From the NCBI RefSeq assembly GCF_016680995.1, contig NZ_JAEQMG010000187.1:1-34556 (forward strand): a DNA stretch of 34,556 bases, read 5' to 3'. Below are positions 30,486-34,556 of this stretch, one piece after another (positions within the stretch are counted from its first letter, which is position 1; the number at the start of each line of letters is the position of its first letter). The translations under genes and the position numbers were made by a program. The DNA is from Ruminococcus difficilis. Its GTDB lineage: Bacteria > Bacillota_A > Clostridia > Oscillospirales > Acutalibacteraceae. The notes under the pieces are model-generated. The model was not told the origin of the DNA and ran no database searches. It saw only the letters and a program-made list of their open reading frames with translations.

Positions 30486-31259
30486 TTATATGTTTTGTTT
30501 TATAAATTGTATGACCTCCGCGGATGTCAAATAATCCTCATGTTCAATCCCCGAAAAAATTTTCAATTCCGCGTCTGCGTAGCATTCTGCCAGTTTCCCT
30601 TGAAGTTCAGCAGGAAGGGTTGTATCCGCATCGGAACCAATCACGGTCACAGGGCAGGTAGTTTTTGCGGCATATTGATCCACATGGATGTTGTTTTTGA
30701 TAAAGGCTTGAAGCGGTCCCCAATAGAACGGAAGGATACGGTTATACATATCTGCGCTTGTCCGATAACCGGAGAGAAGAAATAATTGGCTGCAATTGCG
30801 AATGCCGGCTAAATAAGCTGCCATTCCGCAACCGTAGCTGTGTCCCATTACAATAATCTCCTTGCCGGGATACCGCATCGCTGCATAGTCATACAGCGCC
30901 TCGGCGGACTTTTGCATTGTTTGCAGATTCATCCTGCCGGTGCTTTCCTGCGTGCCGTAGTAATCCACCGAGAGGAATGGACAATCGTAATACCCGGCAT
31001 ACATGCCAACTGTATTGTAAGCTACATACATGGAGCCTCCAAAGCATAGAATTACATTATTGGATTCTTGTTCAAGAGCATATCCATATCCAATCAGCCC
31101 ATCATCAATCTGAATTCTTTCGGGCTGAAATGTTACCTGTTGCAGTTTTCTGTCCCCTTTGTAAAATGAGTACGAGATTGTTTGCATCACAAAGTCTCCG
31201 ATAAACAGGACAATTAGTATCCACATAAGTATTTTCAAAATTATATAGGCAACATTCAT
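30486..31259 (-). CDS. Membrane-anchored alpha/beta hydrolase
   Basis: A 257-residue protein from ATG 31259, chosen because AAAGG lies 9 bases upstream; earlier frame positions lack this. An N-terminal helix (AYIILKILMWILIVLFIGDF) anchors it. The nucleophile elbow is GHSYG (in EIIVMGHSYGCGMAAYLAG), the acid may be in VIGSDADTTLP, and the His in SGIEHEDYL. The family covers serine esterases, lipases and thioesterases. It is 87 bases after the permease stop and probably the last gene of the minus-strand ABC operon. Confidence 0.85.
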   Translation of the reverse strand: MNVAYIILKILMWILIVLFIGDFVMQTISYSFYKGDRKLQQVTFQPERIQIDDGLIGYGYALEQESNNVILCFGGSMYVAYNTVGMYAGYYDCPFLSVDYYGTQESTGRMNLQTMQKSAEALYDYAAMRYPGKEIIVMGHSYGCGMAAYLAGIRNCSQLFLLSGYRTSADMYNRILPFYWGPLQAFIKNNIHVDQYAAKTTCPVTVIGSDADTTLPAELQGKLAECYADAELKIFSGIEHEDYLTSAEVIQFIKQNI

Positions 31260-31346
31260 GTTTTTCATCCTTTCCATCCTTTCTGCTCTCGCCAATTGGC
31301 TGTTTCAAAGCAGACGTGTGTTGCTTTGAACATTCGTAGTCCAATT

Positions 31347-32579
31347 TTACATTTCCTTATTTATCTCTCTTGTGTTTTTCAAAAATGCGAAACCGCTGAC
31401 TTCTACGATCATAGCACCCAGCCATACCCACACAGCGATAGGGTACAAACTAATTACTCCGGCAATCAGCATCATCACCGCCGGCACGAGGTATTTCCTC
31501 GGATGATGCCACAGATCGGTTTCGACCTTCCATCTGCGAAGCGGACGAAGCCACTCCAACGCCACAGATAAAATGGAACTCTGCAAGGCAAACAGCACAG
31601 CGGTCAGAAGCTCTATATAGCCGACGCCACCGTTTCTGAACTGCCAGCATATTAGGTAAATGCCGCTTATCATGGAGTTTGCGCAGAAGATGAAAAGACA
31701 ATATTGGGTACAAAAGCGCATGACCTGCCCGGGCATTGCCCGCAGACCCTGCTCCGTATCGGGATCGCCTGATATGAGCGTACAGATCGGCGTATTCAAG
31801 CTCAATACGGCAAAGCCCATCGGCATATTGTTAAAACCATTAAGCTGACCGAGAATAAAGGGTAACACGCAGGCAAAGGCGCAGAGCGCGATTGTGTTGA
31901 GAAGATAGTTGGTATTTGATGTGAGATAGCGCAACAGATACACGAATACGCTTGCCGTGCCGGATTTGTGCTTTACGACCTGCCGTGTGTGGCCGGAACG
32001 GTAAAAAACATAGGCGTCCGTCCGCGTTAGCAATATAAATGCGATCACGATGCTCACGGTGCAGGCCACAGCCATGACCAATGCCCCCGGAGCGAGGAAG
32101 ATCGCTGCCGCGATGCCCGAAGTCCATATCGCCACAAGCGGCCATTTTTTGCAGATCGGCATGGAGTACCACGCCGCCGCCAGCAAGCATCCGTTCACGG
32201 CGCACAGCAGCGCCGTCACCATCTGTGCAACATTCCACCCGCCGACCGCAAACAGCAGCGCCAGCACGAAAAACGACTTGGTGATTAGCGTGTAGGCGGC
32301 AAAGGACAATACATAAGAAAGCGTCAGGCCGTTGCGTGGAAAAGGGAGCATAAACAGCCCCATGAAGGTTTCCGCATGACGGTTTGAGCCGATTGTCTGC
32401 CACATGATACCCGCCGAAAACGCCGTGGCCGTCAGATAAAGGATAAACGGAGCTATTGTTATACGGACGCCTGCGCCAAAGAGAGAGAAGAAAAGGATTA
32501 CGCTGACCAAAAGGCTTCTGACGATCCTCTCGTATTTCGCCCCGAACAACTGCTTGCAAATCGCTCTCGCCGCGCTCAT
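31347..32579 (-). CDS. ABC-type permease, about 10-12 membrane helices
   Basis: A 410-residue, very hydrophobic protein with many membrane helices, e.g. LLVSVILFFSLFGAGVRITI, APFILYLTATAFSAGIMW, YVLSFAAYTLITKSFFVLAL, AVACTVSIVIAFILLT, and the last pair near YLVPAVMMLIAGVISLYPIA. Its ATG overlaps the stop of the ATPase gene by 4 bp, which identifies it as the membrane partner of that ATPase. It looks like a clostridial ABC-2-type exporter half; the substrate is unknown. Confidence 0.82.
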   Translation of the reverse strand: MSAARAICKQLFGAKYERIVRSLLVSVILFFSLFGAGVRITIAPFILYLTATAFSAGIMWQTIGSNRHAETFMGLFMLPFPRNGLTLSYVLSFAAYTLITKSFFVLALLFAVGGWNVAQMVTALLCAVNGCLLAAAWYSMPICKKWPLVAIWTSGIAAAIFLAPGALVMAVACTVSIVIAFILLTRTDAYVFYRSGHTRQVVKHKSGTASVFVYLLRYLTSNTNYLLNTIALCAFACVLPFILGQLNGFNNMPMGFAVLSLNTPICTLISGDPDTEQGLRAMPGQVMRFCTQYCLFIFCANSMISGIYLICWQFRNGGVGYIELLTAVLFALQSSILSVALEWLRPLRRWKVETDLWHHPRKYLVPAVMMLIAGVISLYPIAVWVWLGAMIVEVSGFAFLKNTREINKEM

Positions 32580-33274
32580 TCCTTGAGTACCTCCCGGATC
32601 GTTTCAGCGTTGATTTCCGGCCCGGTAAAGGTATTCCGTATCCGCCCCTGTTCCAATACAAGCACACGGTCAGAGGTCAGGCAGATGCTTTCCAAAATGT
32701 GAGAGGAAAAGAGTATCGTGCCATATTGCCGGTATCCGTTTATCAGCTCGTATAGATATTCCGTGCTTTGGAAGTCGAGGCCGCTCCACGGCTCGTCCAA
32801 AAGAAGCAGCTTCGGATGGAGCGCAAAGGCGGTCATCAAATATGCCTTTTTCAGATTTCCCGTTGACAGTTCTTTCAGCAGTACGTCAATGTAATCTTCA
32901 AAGTGGAAGCCCCGCACCAGTGCTGAAAAATCCGGCTGTTTCACGCCGTAGGACGCCGCCGCATAAGAAAGATACTCACGAAAGGTGAAATATCCAAAAG
33001 AATGATCTTCCGCGAATACGGTATATCGGTTTTCCTTGAACGTCCTGTCCTGAAAAGAAAATGCTTCCCCCTGCCACTTGGCCGTGCCGATTTGAAAGCT
33101 GCTAATCAGCCCGGAGAGTGTTTTGATAAAGGTCGTCTTTCCGGCACCGTTCAGTCCGATCAGACCAACGATTTCATGGTCGCCAAGCTCCAATGAGAAA
33201 TTGTCAAGTACGTTTTTCCCCGGCGAGTACCACACGTTTAATCTGTCGATGGTCAGAAGGGTTAAGTCCTCCAT
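32576..33274 (-). CDS. ABC transporter ATP-binding protein
   Basis: A 232-residue ATPase from ATG 33274, chosen because GGAGGT lies 6 bases upstream; the open frame extends to 33403 but those residues are a shadow of the small gene before it. Walker A is GLNGAGKTT at 40-48, the signature-like LSTGNLKKAYLMTAF is a variant of LSGGQ, Walker B is LLLLDEPWSGLD, and the H-loop is in TILFSSHILES. The TGN in place of the usual GGQ is noticeable but tolerated in some drug-exporter families. It overlaps the permease gene by 4 bp. Confidence 0.9.
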   Translation of the reverse strand: MEDLTLLTIDRLNVWYSPGKNVLDNFSLELGDHEIVGLIGLNGAGKTTFIKTLSGLISSFQIGTAKWQGEAFSFQDRTFKENRYTVFAEDHSFGYFTFREYLSYAAASYGVKQPDFSALVRGFHFEDYIDVLLKELSTGNLKKAYLMTAFALHPKLLLLDEPWSGLDFQSTEYLYELINGYRQYGTILFSSHILESICLTSDRVLVLEQGRIRNTFTGPEINAETIREVLKE

Positions 33275-33278
33275 CTCA

Positions 33279-33449
33279 TCACCTCCGCTTGTTCTTTTCC
33301 CTTTTCCAACCAGTATAGGCGCTGAGAAGAAAGGCGATACCCAAAACAGCATACAGTCCGGCAAAGGGATAGTTGTTCTGCACACAGCATACAACAGCGG
33401 CAATCAGCCAGATGATACCTACGGCCAGACGTATTACAATATGGCGCAT
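33279..33449 (-). CDS. 56-residue small membrane protein of the ABC operon
   Basis: Too short for a usual gene search, but convincing: ATG 33449 has a perfect ribosome site (AAGGAGGG, 7 bases spacing). The product, starting MRHIVIRLAVGIIWLIAAVV, has a first helix (residues about 5-22), a short loop (QNNYP) and a second helix (FAGLYAVLGIAFLLSAY), with a basic tail WKREKNKRR. Its stop is 4 bases before the ATPase start, and the ribosome site of the ATPase lies within its last codons. It is probably a small accessory subunit of the transporter. Confidence 0.8.
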   Translation of the reverse strand: MRHIVIRLAVGIIWLIAAVVCCVQNNYPFAGLYAVLGIAFLLSAYTGWKREKNKRR

Positions 33450-33478
33450 TATTTTTCCCTCCTTAGAAGATTTTTCAT
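33449..33478 (-). CDS. Possible nine-residue coupled mini-ORF
   Basis: A GAGGTG ribosome site (spacing 6-7) precedes ATG 33478. The frame MKNLLRREK ends in a TAA whose last A is the first base of the next ATG (TAATG at 33447-33451). The ribosome site of the 56-residue gene lies inside it, so its translation could control that gene. It may equally be the tail of a lost gene. Confidence 0.4.
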   Translation of the reverse strand: MKNLLRREK

Positions 33479-33501
33479 ATCTTTCACCTCGCTGATAATA
33501 A

Positions 33502-33544
33502 AGAGCCGATGTACTTTGTGATTGCTCACAAGTTCATCGGCTCT
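33502..33544 (-). terminator. Hairpin at the end of the KTR gene
   Basis: Minus strand: AGAGCCGATG pairs with CATCGGCTCT (33502-33511 with 33535-33544), and inner TTGTG/CACAA adds 5 bp, followed by TTATTATC. The stem includes the last codons of the KTR gene. It can act as an attenuator or terminator ahead of the ABC genes. Confidence 0.75.
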
Positions 33545-33729
33545 GCGTCTAAAGCGTCCGGCTCTTTGATGACTGATATATTTTGTTTTATAAGATTGAT
33601 CATCGTTTCTTTTTTACACTTGGGGCAAAAAAGCGGAAAGTTTTCAAGTACGGTATCCGGTCTGACCTTCGTACGGGTTTTATTGCCGCAAATAGGGCAA
33701 AGCACCCATGTGACTTTATAGTGATTCAT
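33526..33729 (-). CDS. Cysteine-rich KTR family protein
   Basis: A 67-residue protein of the Cys_rich_KTR family (PF14205): VLCPICGNKTRTKVRPDTVL with the KTR motif, then FPLFCPKCKKET. The two CxxC pairs should bind one zinc. Function unknown; the family is typical of clostridial mobile and accessory DNA. AAGGGA precedes ATG 33729. It lies 16 bases after the TetR stop on the same strand and so is probably co-transcribed with it. Confidence 0.9.
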   Translation of the reverse strand: MNHYKVTWVLCPICGNKTRTKVRPDTVLENFPLFCPKCKKETMINLIKQNISVIKEPDALDAEPMNL

Positions 33730-33745
33730 ATTGTTATCCCTTCTA

Positions 33746-34360
33746 TCAGAAACCCAATAAAGCTCTCCAGCCGGATGTAAAAAACGCGCCTGCAGTCTTT
33801 ATATAGATGTCTGCTTCTTCTCTTGAAAAATCATTTCTAATGAATTCCACATAGGTACGATATTGATTTCGCATCATAAGCGAAATAGTTTCCTTCTTAA
33901 TCAAAGGAATGGAGAATCCTTTTTCCCTTAATTCCGGCAAAGTACGAAAAACAATTTGTGTTTCGTAGTCTGCGACACGGTCTACGATGTTTTCATAACG
34001 TGTTCCATCCGCACAGCAAATCAGCAGCTTCATACCGTCGAAATTCTCATAGATGAAATCAAGTGTTTCGGAAAAGATTTTGTCCTTGTCCCAAACCTTG
34101 TCTGTTTGTTCCAACTCAAACATTTCATCCTTTTCGTTTTCAGCAAGGTGTAGTATTTCTCGTATGCTCTCTATAAGCGGATCAACCAAAGCAGAAAACA
34201 GAGCTTCTTTACTATCGAAGTGCTTATAGATACCGGGAGCAGAAATACCCACAGCATCAGCAATCTGCTGCATGGATGTGCCTTGAAAACTGTTTTGCAG
34301 GAAAATCCCTCGGGCAATATTCAATATCTTACTCGGCGTATTACCTTTTTTTGCCGGCAT
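33746..34360 (-). CDS. TetR/AcrR-family regulator
   Basis: A 204-residue repressor: the HTH region is FQGTSMQQIADAVGISAPGI with YKHFDSKEALFSAL, and the C-terminal domain is helical (ICCADGTRYENIVDRVADYE) and varies in this family. ATG 34360 has GGAGGT at 7 bases; an earlier ATG at 34375 lacks one. An 18-bp palindrome at 34392-34409 sits at the transcription start of its own promoter, indicating autorepression. A second palindrome of the same design at 34522-34539 suggests that it controls a gene past the end of the window too. It probably governs the KTR/ABC genes downstream. Confidence 0.9.
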   Translation of the reverse strand: MPAKKGNTPSKILNIARGIFLQNSFQGTSMQQIADAVGISAPGIYKHFDSKEALFSALVDPLIESIREILHLAENEKDEMFELEQTDKVWDKDKIFSETLDFIYENFDGMKLLICCADGTRYENIVDRVADYETQIVFRTLPELREKGFSIPLIKKETISLMMRNQYRTYVEFIRNDFSREEADIYIKTAGAFFTSGWRALLGF

Positions 34361-34391
34361 GATTGACCTCCGCAACGGTATTGATTTGATA

Positions 34392-34409
34392 AGTTAACGC
34401 CATTAACCT
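34392..34409. promoter_or_regulatory. TetR operator O1
   Basis: AGTTAACGCCATTAACCT: imperfect palindrome with GTTAA/TTAAC half-sites, lying just downstream of the TetR -10 box. Confidence 0.72.
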
Positions 34410-34415
34410 TTGTCC

Positions 34416-34444
34416 AATATATCATGTTTTTATAAAATTGTCAA
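34416..34444 (-). promoter_or_regulatory. TetR-gene promoter
   Basis: Minus strand: perfect TTGACA (34444-34439), 17 bases, TATATT (34421-34416). The start falls near 34409, inside the operator. Confidence 0.78.
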
Positions 34445-34521
34445 GAATTAAAGTTTAGATATATGATTAGATCAGATGAATATTGACATGATGCATAAAA
34501 ATTCACGTATTATTTTGTTTG

Positions 34522-34539
34522 AGGTTACGCGATTAACCT
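34522..34539. promoter_or_regulatory. TetR operator O2
   Basis: AGGTTACGCGATTAACCT differs from O1 at only four of 18 positions and keeps the GTTA/TTAACC half-sites. It lies 112 bases from O1, probably before a gene beyond the window. Confidence 0.7.
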
Positions 34540-34556
34540 ATTGAAACATCAGTATC

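Noticed and set aside
31840..32667. 275-codon minus-strand frame overlapping the permease
   Set aside because: Arg/Gly/His-rich translation of the permease gene in a shifted frame; the permease has the membrane helices and the 4-bp overlap with the ATPase.

Overview
The window looks like a low-to-moderate GC genome of the class Clostridia, probably an Oscillospiraceae/Ruminococcus-type gut anaerobe. The reasons are strong Shine-Dalgarno sites, TTGACA/TATAAT promoters and families typical of that group (DUF4298, DUF6809, DUF6103, MobP3 relaxase with Sel1 repeats, VirD4 of the CD1115 type, Cys-rich KTR protein, EFR1 ferredoxin). This placement is inference from gene content. No rRNA, tRNA or CRISPR array was seen.

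Layout. (1) 1-3500: a flavodoxin-fold reductase and DUF4298 pair on the minus strand abuts, at about 987, the broken 5' end of a repeat-containing membrane coiled-coil gene that is coupled to a CbbX/SpoVK-type AAA+ ATPase. A terminator, a regulator fragment and a DUF6809 gene follow. (2) 3500-4680: a 3'-truncated IS110-family transposase with its leader. (3) 4689-16343: the remains of an integrative/conjugative element, all on the plus strand. It holds a membrane-anchored CHAP plus lysozyme hydrolase, two paralogous pentapeptide-like proteins, two DUF6103-type proteins, a non-coding block with hairpins and iterons that looks like oriT, a ribbon-helix-helix accessory protein, a MobP3 relaxase, a three-way-junction RNA-like element, a Toprim protein, the VirD4 coupling protein and a small HTH protein. 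VirB4, VirB6, integrase and excisionase are absent from the window.

(4) 16448-21591: a minus-strand operon of FtsX-type permease, ABC ATPase, response regulator and histidine kinase, of the kind used to sense and resist envelope-active peptides, with a promoter upstream of the permease and a terminator after the kinase. (5) 21700-25530: two uncharacterised genes (the second apparently frameshifted), a membrane serine beta-lactamase-like hydrolase and an adenosine-deaminase-family enzyme. (6) 25550-30190: a candidate small RNA, a TetR/EFR1-ferredoxin operon, an XRE regulator divergent from a SLOG protein across a nested palindrome, a broken FMN reductase, a GNAT acetyltransferase and an XRE membrane protein. 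Three copies of one 31-nt palindrome are scattered over 24479-27437.

(7) 30486-34556: a minus-strand series TetR, KTR protein, (hairpin), nine-residue mini-ORF, 56-residue membrane protein, ABC ATPase, ABC-2-like permease and alpha/beta hydrolase. The TetR promoter carries an 18-bp palindrome that recurs near the window edge, so the regulator probably also controls a gene beyond the end.

Together the window reads as an accessory region assembled from several decayed mobile pieces, with efflux/resistance and regulatory cassettes around an element that keeps its DNA-processing (mobilisation) half but not its secretion channel.
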